Source: BCD1 sp965230565 (GTDB lineage Bacteria > Bacteroidota > Bacteroidia > Chitinophagales > Saprospiraceae). From it: a stretch of DNA of 64,000 nucleotides. The stretch lies in NCBI GenBank assembly GCA_965230565.1, contig CBDDLH010000012.1, forward strand, positions 558,001-622,000, written 5' to 3'. Below, piece by piece: positions 9,452 to 17,387 of this stretch (the stretch's first letter is position 1; every line of letters starts with the position of its first letter). The notes under the pieces are model-generated. The model made no database searches. It saw only the letters and a program-made list of their open reading frames with translations, and was not told the DNA's origin. The position numbers and the translations under genes were made by a program.

Positions 9452-9466
9452 TAAGTAATATTTTTT

Positions 9467-9479
9467 GCAACAAAGTTGC
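9467..9479. promoter_or_regulatory. Zur-like operator A
   Basis: The palindrome GCAAC-AAA-GTTGC has 5-bp arms. It has the same core as the sites at 12418-12432 and 13888-13902 and overlaps the -33 region of the promoter for the His-rich lipoprotein. I infer that the Fur-family protein encoded at 13456-13836 binds it. Confidence 0.75.
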
Positions 9480-9507
9480 GATAAGGGGTGAGAATCTGTT
9501 ATATTTG
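9475..9507 (+). promoter_or_regulatory. Promoter of the His-rich lipoprotein gene
   Basis: TATATTTG at 9500-9507 is a full -7 element. GTTG at 9475-9478, 21 bases upstream, is an imperfect -33 element that lies inside operator A. A repressor bound there would cover it. Confidence 0.6.
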
Positions 9508-9551
9508 CCCAACTGTTTTATTAGTGATTTTTTTTACCAAAAATTTTAAAC

Positions 9552-9962
9552 ATGAAGTTTAGATCTTTTTTCTTACTATTGTTAGCAACCTTCTCCCTCA
9601 CTATCGTTAGTTGTGATAAAGATGATGATCATGGGCATGAAGATAATGAGATTACCATCAGAATTCTGGAACCTGCAGCTGATGAAGTAGTTAATGATGC
9701 ATCCAGTGTACACATCCATGTAGAAGTGGAAGCTACCGATGAAAACCACGAGATTGAGATTGTCCTGCATCCGGAAGGTGATACTGCTGACAAGATTATT
9801 GATTTTGACAAGCATGATCATGACCAGGTCATTGTATTCGAACAGGAAGTTGACCTTTCAGCTTATCCAAGTGGACAGGGTTTTCACCTTGAAGTTGAAG
9901 CATGTGTAGATCACGACTGCGAAGAAAAGGTAACTGCGGATGTTGAGTTTTCTATCTTATAA
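9552..9962 (+). CDS. Small His/Asp-rich lipoprotein, probably metal-binding
   Basis: A 136-aa lipoprotein with lipobox TIVSC and lipidated Cys21. The mature part has ten histidines and two cysteines in about 116 residues, many in clusters (DDDHGHED, VHIHVE, DKHDHDQ, ACVDHDCEE), on an all-beta Ig-like pattern (ITIRILEPAADEVV to ADVEFSIL). The density of His, Asp and Glu suggests binding of a divalent metal at the outer membrane or in the periplasm. It sits just behind operator A and is convergent with the TonB receptor. This fits a surface zinc scavenger that hands metal to the receptor, but that role is inference. The beta-sandwich pattern resembles the DUF4625 protein at 12460, so the two may be related. 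Confidence 0.75.
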   Translation: MKFRSFFLLLLATFSLTIVSCDKDDDHGHEDNEITIRILEPAADEVVNDASSVHIHVEVEATDENHEIEIVLHPEGDTADKIIDFDKHDHDQVIVFEQEVDLSAYPSGQGFHLEVEACVDHDCEEKVTADVEFSIL

Positions 9963-9978
9963 AAAGTATAGAAAGTTT

Positions 9979-10012
9979 TAGAAGGAGAAAAAACAAAAAT
10001 TTTCTCCTTCTA
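9979..10012. terminator. Bidirectional terminator between the lipoprotein and TonB receptor genes
   Basis: A 13-bp perfect stem (9979-9991 with 10000-10012) is made of purine-rich and pyrimidine-rich arms, with A/T tracts on both sides. The stop codon of the receptor gene (10010-10012 on the minus strand) is inside the right arm. Confidence 0.75.
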
Positions 10013-12394
10013 CTTCCTCAGTTTTGCGGAGAATGGGATTTTCAAAGAAAGAATCACATTCCTCCCTTGTTCAGGGACATTTATCAATCTGTAACGACTT
10101 AAATGATTGAGATAAGAAGTGTCAAAAAGGTTGTGTACCTGAACGTTAAACTGAAGATGTTGATCCCATATATTTACCTTTATTCCTGAACCCAGTTGCC
10201 ATAACTGGTAAGCCGGGGTAGCTCTCTCGGAGCGATCGACCCGGTAACGCCCTTCAGCGGCAAAGTAGTAACTGTGGCCAATTTCTAAAAATAGTTCATC
10301 TATCACGCCTTTTTCACGCAACGTGTATCGCAGATTATGTTTCAGGGCAGGTTGGGGAGTAAAAGGAAGTGCCAAGCCTGTGGTGATATTGTAGCTTTGT
10401 ACAAAATCTGATATTTGTTCCAGCTCGAAACCTGGAATGATCTTCCAATTCCATTTAAATTCAAATCCAGTGTAAATAGCGTCATCCTGACGATATTGAA
10501 AAATTTGACCAGCTTCAGGCAGTGGTGAAAAGCGAGCAGGGAATGTAGGTCCCAAATAAATGTAATTGTCGAAGTAATTAAAATAAAGGGAAAGGTTGCC
10601 GGAAAAGCGCTTGAACTGCCATTCGGTGGCCAGATCAAGTTGGTATCCGTGCTCGGAAGCCAGATCGGGTGTGCCGACTTCATGCCGGAAAGTACCGTGG
10701 TGGATGCCATTGGAAGCCGTTTCTGCCGGATACGGTAACCGAAAGCTTTTCCCAATATTTACTTTGATGACTCCTTTTCCATCCATTAGATTAAGGTTAG
10801 AACCCAAGGAGGCCGACCAGTTGAAAAAGAAAGGATTAGTAGCCGGGGACACAAGTGAGTCGATAATATTTTCATTGCTGTCCCATACCCATTGGCGAAA
10901 AAAATCGGTTTCGTTATATCCATAATCCAAACGCAAACCGGCATTTAGCAACAAATCCTGAGAAAATTGCCACTCTGATAAAGAAAAAATACCGCCCCTG
11001 AAAGTGCGAAAATCCGGCAGTAAGAATTCAAAGCCGCCACGCTTATTTACCTGCCATTGGACATTTCCTCCATATATTGTTTTCCATTCTTCTGAAATAT
11101 GATCTTCATAATGAGCATTAAGGCTGATTGTCTGCAATTCCAGTTCAAGGGCCAGTGTGTTCCCGGGATCTATTTGTGAACTGGGAATGCTGTGGAATTC
11201 GGGAAAAGAAAACTCTCGCCTGAGGTTGCGCTGATACCCAATATTGATATCGAGGTGGTCTTCCCCTAAATACAGGGTCTGGTGAAACAGAACCCGGTAG
11301 TGGTCAACTTCCTGTTTTGGGATATCAATGTCGCGGTTGTTGCCATCATCCGTGAGGGCGTAACTGCGGGGTATACCGACGGCACCGGAAAAAAGGCCTG
11401 CATCGAGAGAATAGTGACCAAATAAAACCCGGGTGATGCCCCAATCGCGTTGCAGTCCCATGGTTATTCTCAGGTTTTCCTCCTCTCCTGCTGTATTTTT
11501 GAGCCTGTTGTTTAAAATAGGTAACGTAAAAGAGTTGTAAACGAACTGATCAGCAGGGACCCGGTAGTCGGCAAAATCCTGTCGGCTGTATCGGGCTGAT
11601 AAAAAGATGTCTTTGACATTTATGGCCACATTTGCTGAACCGCCCCAGTGATCATTGTTTGATTTGTAAATCCCCTGAATACTTCCAGCCAAAGTATTTT
11701 TGGTAATAATCCGTCCCGGCATGACATTGATAACCCCTCCAAGTCCATCAGAACCGTACTGGAGTGAGGCCGGTCCCTTGATGATCTCCACACGCTCCAC
11801 ATCGTATTGATCAATTTCCAGGCCATGATCTGATCCCCATTGATGGCTTTCCTGCTTGACACCTTGCTGATTGACTATGATCCTATTCGAAGAGAGCCCC
11901 CGAATGACGGGTTTCGCAATACCTACTCCTACATTTATGGCACTAATGCCGGGGAGTTTTTCTATTGATTTGGCAAAAGTGCCTTGTCGGTTTTGTTCAA
12001 GGAATTTTTCGGAGAAGTGTTCAGCGGCCAGGGTCATTTCCTGTTTGGCGTGTTCTTCAACTATGACTACGGTTTCCAATACTTCTTCCTGGATAGTAAG
12101 GTTAATTCGTAAGTGGTCTAAAGGTTTTTCCCCAATCTTGATATTCATCATTTTGGGCTGAAATCCAATAAAACTTACTTTGAGGGTGTAATCACCTTTC
12201 TCCAGACCTGAAAAGGAAAAAAATCCTTCCTCATTGCAACTGACCCCAATGCTGTCCGGTAATAAAAGTACACTCGCACCAGGAAGCGATAAATCCTCCT
12301 CATCGTATACCGTGCCACTGATTTGCTGCCCCGAAAGAAAAAATGGTAGAATTAAAATGAAACCAATAAGAAAAAATAGTCGATAGTCTCTCAT
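10010..12394 (-). CDS. TonB-dependent outer-membrane receptor (probable zinc/metal uptake)
   Basis: A 794-aa receptor. Residues 1-23 are the signal peptide. Residues about 24-110 are a carboxypeptidase-regulatory-like domain (ISGTVYDEEDLSLPGASV). A TonB-box-like ETVVIVEE follows, then a plug (about 125-235) with VERVEIIKGPASLQYGSDGLGGVINV and a 22-strand-type barrel to the end. In the plug, ESHQWGSDHGLEIDQYD resembles the His-containing segment of ZnuD-type zinc receptors. It shares its upstream region with the divergent DUF4625 gene: operator B lies between the two starts, and a minus-strand -7 element (TACTTTTG) lies at 12399-12406. It would move a scarce metal or metal complex across the outer membrane using TonB energy. 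Zinc is inferred from the neighbours; a copper or iron substrate cannot be excluded. Confidence 0.9.
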   Translation of the reverse strand: MRDYRLFFLIGFILILPFFLSGQQISGTVYDEEDLSLPGASVLLLPDSIGVSCNEEGFFSFSGLEKGDYTLKVSFIGFQPKMMNIKIGEKPLDHLRINLTIQEEVLETVVIVEEHAKQEMTLAAEHFSEKFLEQNRQGTFAKSIEKLPGISAINVGVGIAKPVIRGLSSNRIIVNQQGVKQESHQWGSDHGLEIDQYDVERVEIIKGPASLQYGSDGLGGVINVMPGRIITKNTLAGSIQGIYKSNNDHWGGSANVAINVKDIFLSARYSRQDFADYRVPADQFVYNSFTLPILNNRLKNTAGEEENLRITMGLQRDWGITRVLFGHYSLDAGLFSGAVGIPRSYALTDDGNNRDIDIPKQEVDHYRVLFHQTLYLGEDHLDINIGYQRNLRREFSFPEFHSIPSSQIDPGNTLALELELQTISLNAHYEDHISEEWKTIYGGNVQWQVNKRGGFEFLLPDFRTFRGGIFSLSEWQFSQDLLLNAGLRLDYGYNETDFFRQWVWDSNENIIDSLVSPATNPFFFNWSASLGSNLNLMDGKGVIKVNIGKSFRLPYPAETASNGIHHGTFRHEVGTPDLASEHGYQLDLATEWQFKRFSGNLSLYFNYFDNYIYLGPTFPARFSPLPEAGQIFQYRQDDAIYTGFEFKWNWKIIPGFELEQISDFVQSYNITTGLALPFTPQPALKHNLRYTLREKGVIDELFLEIGHSYYFAAEGRYRVDRSERATPAYQLWQLGSGIKVNIWDQHLQFNVQVHNLFDTSYLNHLSRYRLINVPEQGRNVILSLKIPFSAKLRK

Positions 12395-12415
12395 AACACA
12401 AAAGTAAAGTTAAAT

Positions 12416-12448
12416 TTTGCAACAAAGTTGCATTAGTGTGTATATTTG
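12416..12448 (+). promoter_or_regulatory. Promoter of the DUF4625 gene
   Basis: TTTG at 12416-12419, a 21-base spacer and TATATTTG at 12441-12448 give a near-consensus promoter. Operator B covers the -33 element. The predicted start, near 12455, is only a few bases before ATG 12460. Confidence 0.7.
12418..12432. promoter_or_regulatory. Zur-like operator B
   Basis: A perfect 15-base palindrome, TGCAAC-AAA-GTTGCA, lies between the divergent TonB receptor and DUF4625 genes. It overlaps the -33 element of the rightward promoter and sits about 12 bases upstream of the leftward -7 element, so one bound dimer could control both. Confidence 0.8.
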
Positions 12449-12459
12449 TAAAAAAATTC

Positions 12460-13389
12460 ATGAAAATATTTAAAGAGCCATTTTCAACAGGCAAAGAACA
12501 ACATATTACATTGGAGAGTTTTGTGTCTTTGAATTTTGGCAAGTCAATCCTTTTGTTTCTTTTCCTCATGGTAATGGTGGGTTTTTCCTCCTGTGGAACG
12601 GATGATGTCGACGTCGCTTCTCCGACTATGGAAATTCTCGATCTTGATCCGGACCCTGTTGCAGATTTCATATGCGGTACTCAGGAGGATACCGTTTTTA
12701 ATCTCAAAGACGGGGAGACACTCCTGTTTTCAGTGATTTTCCGGGATGATGTAGCTCTGTCTCAATACAAAGTTGATATCCACAATAATTTTGATTGCCA
12801 CGGTCATGGAGGGGCGTCCACACCCGGTATATCTCTACCCAATGTTTCTAATCAGACGGAAGATTGGTCTGTTCTTGAAATTGTGGATTTGGATGGGCAA
12901 GAGCAGGCGGTATCCAGAGAATTGGACGTGCCCGAAAATGTAACAGCCGGGTTTTATCATTTTCAGATCCAGGTTATTGATGAATCCGGAAATGACAACC
13001 CGCTGGCAAATTTTTACAGCTTGAAAATTTTGAACTCCAAGGATGAGGTTCCTCCCACAATTTCCGTAACAGAACCAGCCGGCAGTTTTGAAATAGCCAA
13101 GGGCCAGGAAATTCATTTTGAGGGAGAAGTTTCAGACAATTATTCACTGAGTGAGGGTGGAAACGGAATATTGTTCCTGACCTATACGGATCTTAGTTCA
13201 GGAAATACCTTTACTACCTCTGCAGTAATAGCATTTGATGACTCCGTTGATAAAGAATATCAATTCAGTTTTGACTATGAAGTACCCAACACTTTGGTTT
13301 CCGGTGATTTTATATTTACCCTGCGATTACATGATGGGTACCGAAATGTTGCTGAACCTGTTAATTTTGATGTGACGGTGACAGATTAA
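12460..13389 (+). CDS. DUF4625-type lipoprotein beside the TonB receptor
   Basis: A protein of about 309 aa. The hydrophobic run and lipobox GFSSC (Cys45) mark a lipoprotein, with about 28 residues before the hydrophobic core, longer than usual. The frame is open from a GTG at 12436, but that codon lies before the -7 element. ATG 12460 is the first ATG after the promoter; a GTG at 12523 would give a more normal signal peptide. Residues about 53-190 match DUF4625 (GETLLFSVIFRDDVALSQYKV broken by family spacing, with metal-ligand-like FDCHGHGG). Residues about 200-309 are a second Ig-like domain (ISVTEPAGSFEIAKG). Acting with the divergent receptor as a surface metal-binding partner is inference from position and the shared operator. 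Confidence 0.78.
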   Translation: MKIFKEPFSTGKEQHITLESFVSLNFGKSILLFLFLMVMVGFSSCGTDDVDVASPTMEILDLDPDPVADFICGTQEDTVFNLKDGETLLFSVIFRDDVALSQYKVDIHNNFDCHGHGGASTPGISLPNVSNQTEDWSVLEIVDLDGQEQAVSRELDVPENVTAGFYHFQIQVIDESGNDNPLANFYSLKILNSKDEVPPTISVTEPAGSFEIAKGQEIHFEGEVSDNYSLSEGGNGILFLTYTDLSSGNTFTTSAVIAFDDSVDKEYQFSFDYEVPNTLVSGDFIFTLRLHDGYRNVAEPVNFDVTVTD

Positions 13390-13455
13390 TTAGACAGAGG
13401 GTACGGGTGAACAAAATTGCCCATTTTAGCTCAATCATGGAAATCCAAATCAAAA

Positions 13456-13836
13456 CTAAGAAAGACAATCCTCACATTGACCGATCAATATTAGTTCCGC
13501 AGAGTCTATTTTGTGGTTGGGGACTTGTGGAATCGATACCTCGATAGATATACATTCAGTCTTGCCACAATTCCGACACTGAAAATGAGGATGGATGTCA
13601 TGGTGGTGTGTAGCAGAACATCCCTTGCATCTCGCATACCACTTCAGCCCGTTTTGTCCTGTAAAAGAGTGTACCATGCCCTCATCTTCTAATCGTTCCA
13701 GAATACGATAAACAGTGGTTTTATTCATTTCTTCCTGAAACCGTTCTACTAATTCTACCACGGAAATAGCATCGCTGGTTTGCTCAAACTCGTTGAGCAA
13801 AGTCTTGACCGATTTTGTTTTTCTGATAACTCCCAT
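13456..13836 (-). CDS. Fur-family transcriptional repressor, Zur-like
   Basis: A 126-aa regulator. Residues about 10-60 are the winged helix (MNKTTVYRILERLEDEGMV, recognition helix about 38-50). Residues 67-126 are the dimerisation and metal domain. Structural zinc ligands are Cys87 and Cys90 (CRNC) with Cys121 and Cys124 (CEDC). A His-rich segment HHHDIHPHF (77-85) and Cys70, Cys73 and Cys95 could form the sensing site. Zur proteins have this kind of Cys/His pattern, and the genes around it are of the metal-uptake type, so Zur is the best guess; Fur, Mur or PerR functions are less likely. Its promoter (13841-13872) contains operator D, which implies autoregulation. It is divergent from the ABC operon. 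Confidence 0.88.
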   Translation of the reverse strand: MGVIRKTKSVKTLLNEFEQTSDAISVVELVERFQEEMNKTTVYRILERLEDEGMVHSFTGQNGLKWYARCKGCSATHHHDIHPHFQCRNCGKTECISIEVSIPQVPNHKIDSAELILIGQCEDCLS

Positions 13837-13840
13837 ATCA

Positions 13841-13872
13841 CAAAACTAATGCAACTTACTTGCATAAGCAAA
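13841..13872 (-). promoter_or_regulatory. Promoter of the Fur-family gene
   Basis: On the minus strand TTTG (13872-13869), a 20-base spacer and TAGTTTTG (13848-13841) match the Bacteroidota consensus. The spacer contains operator D, so the repressor would block its own transcription. Confidence 0.75.
13850..13864. promoter_or_regulatory. Zur-like operator D
   Basis: TGCAAC-TTA-CTTGCA is the same palindrome as the other sites with one innermost C:C mismatch. The perfect 6-base arms ATGCAA/TTGCAT span 13849-13865. It lies inside the spacer of the repressor promoter and over the -33 region of the rightward ABC promoter. Confidence 0.7.
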
Positions 13873-13889
13873 TTGTTTTTTTATTTTTG
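13859..13889 (+). promoter_or_regulatory. Promoter of the ABC operon
   Basis: CTTG at 13859-13862, a 19-base spacer and TATTTTTG at 13882-13889. Operator C begins on the last bases of the -7 element and operator D covers the -33, so both sites would block polymerase. Confidence 0.6.
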
Positions 13890-13902
13890 CAACTGAGTTG
13901 CA
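13888..13902. promoter_or_regulatory. Zur-like operator C
   Basis: A perfect 15-base palindrome, TGCAAC-TGA-GTTGCA, lies 17 bases before the ABC ATPase start and overlaps the -7 element and the predicted transcription start. Its centre is 38 bases from that of operator D. Confidence 0.8.
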
Positions 13903-13918
13903 TTAATAATTACCATTT

Positions 13919-14620
13919 ATGATTAAAATTCAAAACGCTTCTAAATTATTTAAAGGAACACCAGCTGTTCAGAATCTGACACTTCAGGTTAAAGAGGGTG
14001 AAATTTTGGGCCTTCTGGGAGCAAACGGGGCGGGTAAATCCACTACAATAAATATGTTACTGGGCTTTCTGACCCCTGATTCGGGGACGGTAAGTATAAA
14101 CCAGATGGAAACATCTCAAAAGGCGAATGAAGTTCGCAAGTTGATTGGGTATATTCCTGAGAATGTGAACTTGTATCCCCATTTGTCAGGCCTGGAGAAC
14201 CTGGATTATTTCTGCCGATTGGCCGGTTTGAAATATTCAAAAGACCAATTGCATGAATTTCTTACTGACTGTGGATTACAAAATGATGCACATCATAAAA
14301 AAGTGTCAGGCTATTCAAAAGGAATGCGCCAAAAAGTAGGTATTGCTATTGCCTACGCCAAAAAAGCACAAGTTTACTTATTGGATGAGCCTGCCAGTGG
14401 TTTAGACCCACTCGCCAGTAATGAGTTATCTGATTTGCTAAAAAAACTGGCTGCTGAGGGAGCCACTATTTTAATGGCTTCCCATGATATTTTCCGGGTT
14501 CGGGAAGTGTGCCACCGCATTGGTATTCTAAAACATGGCGAACTGGTCAAAGAACTTCGCAGTGAGGAGGTGAGTGCCAACGAATTGGAAAAACTGTATT
14601 TGGAATTCATGAAAAATTAA
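13919..14620 (+). CDS. ABC transporter ATP-binding protein, CcmA/NosF-like
   Basis: A 233-aa ATPase. Walker A is GANGAGKST (residues 34-42), the signature is the variant SGYSKGM (130-136), Walker B is VYLLDEPASGLDP (Asp156, Glu157 catalytic) and the switch histidine is His189. The YSKGM signature and GLDP are typical of the CcmA/NatA/NosF group, which pairs with ABC-2 type permeases. It is the first gene behind operators C and D; the next gene starts 8 bases after its stop and encodes the first of two permeases. It would power export or maturation of an unknown substrate under metal control. A nitrous-oxide role is not supported, since no nosZ or nosD is present. Confidence 0.9.
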   Translation: MIKIQNASKLFKGTPAVQNLTLQVKEGEILGLLGANGAGKSTTINMLLGFLTPDSGTVSINQMETSQKANEVRKLIGYIPENVNLYPHLSGLENLDYFCRLAGLKYSKDQLHEFLTDCGLQNDAHHKKVSGYSKGMRQKVGIAIAYAKKAQVYLLDEPASGLDPLASNELSDLLKKLAAEGATILMASHDIFRVREVCHRIGILKHGELVKELRSEEVSANELEKLYLEFMKN

Positions 14621-14628
14621 GATGTGCT

Positions 14629-16038
14629 ATGAGGCAAATTATCAAAAATGAATGGCAGATTCTTTTTCGAAACCGGGCATTGCAGGGGATTAGTTTAGGT
14701 TTTCTCCTGATTCTTTTGCTATCTGTTTTTTTAGGTCATCTTCAGATAAAAAAACAAACGGAGCAATATAGTGCTGCAAAGGATCATCTTCGTCAGCAGT
14801 GGGAAAGTTTAAATGCGATGAATCCGCACAGTGCTGCTCATTATGGCACTTATGTGTTTAAACCTTCTAATTTGTTAAGCAGTCTCGATGAAGGTGTGAA
14901 CAGTGTCACCGGCAACGTACTTAGGGTGGAAGGTCATGTTCAAAATGAGATGGTTTATTCGGAAGCTTCACAAATGCAGACGGTTTCCAAGTTCGGTAAG
15001 CTCAAAAGTTCACTGTTATTACAATATATCCTCCCGTTATTATTGATATTTCTGGGTTTCCATAGTATAAGTAGTGAAAAGCAAAGCGGACGGCTTAGGT
15101 TGTTGGTCTTGCAAGGGGCCCGGCCATCATCAATCGTTTGGGCAAAAACCGTTTCGGTCTGGCTTTATGGAATCGGACTTTTGACCTTGACCGTATTGGT
15201 TTATGCTTTTTTTAACCTGCAAAGTATAAATGCGGAAATAATCAACCGAACCCTGTTGTTCTTCTTTTCTTATGCTTTGTATTATTTCATCGTGAGTGGA
15301 CTTACTGTTTATTTTTCCATCCGTTGGCAAAACGCCACTCTTGCGTTAACCACCATGGTTGGAGTCTGGATTTTATGGTCGATATTTTTGCCCAATATTC
15401 TCATGACTTCGGTAGAGAAATGGCATCAGTTGCCCAGTCGCAATGAGTTTCAAACCGCCATGAAGGAGGACCGATCCAAAGGTCTTGATGGTCACAATCC
15501 GTCAGATGAGCGCGCCAAAGAATTAGAGCAACAAGTTTTACAGGAATATGGTGTTGACAGTCTTTCACAACTGCCCATTAACTTTGATGGTATAAGAATG
15601 CAGGCCGATGAGGAATATGGCAACAAAGTATGGGATAAGCACTTTGGTGAATTGCGCACCGTCCTGGGGCAGCAGAAGAAAAGCTACCAACTTGCAGGCA
15701 TTTTTAATCCATATATTTCTCTTCAAAATACAAGTATGGGTTTTTCTGCAAGTGACAATCTGCATCACCAGGAATTTTTATTACAGGTAGAAACCTATCG
15801 CAGAAATTTCATCAAACTACTCAATGATAAACACGCTTTCGGTGGCTCTAAAACAGGCGATTGGGGCTGGAAAGCCGACAATGATTTTTTCAGATCGGTT
15901 CCTGATTATGCTTTTCAGCCCATTGCCATTTCTACGGTCTTTCCAAATTATTTAATGGATTTACTGCTGTTGGTCGGTTGGTCATTATTTGTAAGCCTGC
16001 TGTTGATTTTTGGAACTAAAAAAATGCACATCCTATGA
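14629..16038 (+). CDS. ABC-2 type permease 1, DUF3526-like
   Basis: A 469-aa membrane protein. A first membrane helix lies near residues 18-36, followed by a large extracytoplasmic domain (about 37-125), a cluster of four or five helices (about 126-265), a second large soluble domain (about 270-440) and a final helix (about 443-463). This layout, with FNPYISLQNTSMGFSASD followed by an H-E-F-YRRN segment, matches the DUF3526 permeases that partner NosF-like ATPases. It overlaps the next gene by four bases, so the two are translationally coupled. The substrate is unknown. Confidence 0.85.
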   Translation: MRQIIKNEWQILFRNRALQGISLGFLLILLLSVFLGHLQIKKQTEQYSAAKDHLRQQWESLNAMNPHSAAHYGTYVFKPSNLLSSLDEGVNSVTGNVLRVEGHVQNEMVYSEASQMQTVSKFGKLKSSLLLQYILPLLLIFLGFHSISSEKQSGRLRLLVLQGARPSSIVWAKTVSVWLYGIGLLTLTVLVYAFFNLQSINAEIINRTLLFFFSYALYYFIVSGLTVYFSIRWQNATLALTTMVGVWILWSIFLPNILMTSVEKWHQLPSRNEFQTAMKEDRSKGLDGHNPSDERAKELEQQVLQEYGVDSLSQLPINFDGIRMQADEEYGNKVWDKHFGELRTVLGQQKKSYQLAGIFNPYISLQNTSMGFSASDNLHHQEFLLQVETYRRNFIKLLNDKHAFGGSKTGDWGWKADNDFFRSVPDYAFQPIAISTVFPNYLMDLLLLVGWSLFVSLLLIFGTKKMHIL

Positions 16039-17351
16039 AAAATCTGACCATTTTCCTCTACGAATGGAAGCATTTTGTCCGCAGTCCGTTCAAAGTAATC
16101 GCCTTGCTGCTTTTTATTATTGCTGCTGTGTATGGATTACATAATGGAGCAAGTCTGTACTTTAAACAAGTTTCAGAAATTGAAAGAATTAATGAGCATA
16201 TCGAAGAAGAAAGGCAAAAATACATTGCTTATTACGATGAAGGAAAGAAAGGCCCTGAGGAAAGACCCTGGATAAATATTGAAACTCCTTTTTGGGCGCT
16301 ACGGTATAGTGGCACCTATCATTTTAAAACACCTTCACCGGCACAGGTCTATAGTATTGGACAAGCCGAGCAATACGGGTTTTATAAGCGGGTGACATCC
16401 ACGGCCAGTCCTTACGACGCTGATATGACCATGGAAATCGCCAATCCGGAACGCATTCAGACAGGCACATTGGATTTCTCCTTTGCCCTGCTTTTTCTGC
16501 TTCCTTTACTGCTGTTAATTTTATTGTATGACCTGAAAAGCATGGAAGCAGAACAAGGGTTTTTGCCACTGATCGAAGTGCAATCTGCTTCAAAAAATGC
16601 ATGGCTTTTGAGCAGAACATTTTTTTACGTTGCATTGCTATTTGTGGTGACCTTAGGGTTGTTTGTATATGGTGCAATGCTTACCGACGTATTTTCCTCA
16701 GCGGGTACGGCCTTTAGAAAAATGTTCTTGTATGGTTTTATTTATCTCCTTTTTTGGTCGGCTGTCTATTATTTCATTTTGAGGAGAGGCACGAGTGTTT
16801 TAGGTAATACCTTGAAAATGGTGGGAATTTGGTTAATAGTTGCTTTTATTATTCCTGCAACTATGCATCAATGGGTTAGTATAGAAAAACCAGCCAACCT
16901 CATGACTGAATTTATTGATGCGTCGAGAGAAAAAAGGCAGGAATTATATAATCTACCCGATAGTGTTTTTCAATCGATGGTGTACGAAATGTTCCCAGAA
17001 GTTGTGGATAGTCCAGGGGCTAAGGACAATACAAAAAGAAATCAAGCAATGAACCGTTCTACTTCTGCTTTGGTGAATGAACTGATGAAAAAAAGCATCG
17101 CTCCGATTGAAGCCGATAACCAGGCAAAAAACCAATTGATCCGGAATTCATATTGGTTCAATCCAATTGCATTCTTTCAAAATCGCATTAACGCCATTTC
17201 CCAAACACACTATGATGATTATCAGCATTATCGTGATGAAATCCAAACTATGGTTGATATTCAAATCCGCACTATGGTGCTGGATACCTGGAATGAAGTA
17301 AAAGTGGATAAGGCCAGGTATTTAAAATACCAAGAAATTATTATGCAATGA
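16035..17351 (+). CDS. ABC-2 type permease 2, DUF3526-like
   Basis: A 438-aa paralogue of the preceding permease with the same layout: one N-terminal helix (about 20-38), an extracytoplasmic domain (about 40-155), a helix cluster (about 158-290) and a soluble C-terminal region that ends without the final helix of its partner. The segment SYWFNPIAFFQNRINAIS followed by a HYDDY-HYRDEI run corresponds to the YNPYISLQNTSM block of permease 1. The start overlaps the stop of the previous gene. The two permeases probably form a heterodimer with two copies of the ATPase at 13919. Confidence 0.85.
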   Translation: MKNLTIFLYEWKHFVRSPFKVIALLLFIIAAVYGLHNGASLYFKQVSEIERINEHIEEERQKYIAYYDEGKKGPEERPWINIETPFWALRYSGTYHFKTPSPAQVYSIGQAEQYGFYKRVTSTASPYDADMTMEIANPERIQTGTLDFSFALLFLLPLLLLILLYDLKSMEAEQGFLPLIEVQSASKNAWLLSRTFFYVALLFVVTLGLFVYGAMLTDVFSSAGTAFRKMFLYGFIYLLFWSAVYYFILRRGTSVLGNTLKMVGIWLIVAFIIPATMHQWVSIEKPANLMTEFIDASREKRQELYNLPDSVFQSMVYEMFPEVVDSPGAKDNTKRNQAMNRSTSALVNELMKKSIAPIEADNQAKNQLIRNSYWFNPIAFFQNRINAISQTHYDDYQHYRDEIQTMVDIQIRTMVLDTWNEVKVDKARYLKYQEIIMQ

Positions 17352-17387
17352 AAAACCGATCCATTTAGTGAGTCAATAAGAGAATGC

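Noticed and set aside
12436..12459. GTG start at 12436 for the DUF4625 gene
   Set aside because: It precedes the -7 element at 12441-12448, so it would not be in the transcript.
13919..17351. Nitrous-oxide reductase accessory genes (nosF/nosY)
   Set aside because: The ATPase is only family-related; nosZ, nosD and nosL are absent and the promoter carries the metal operator.
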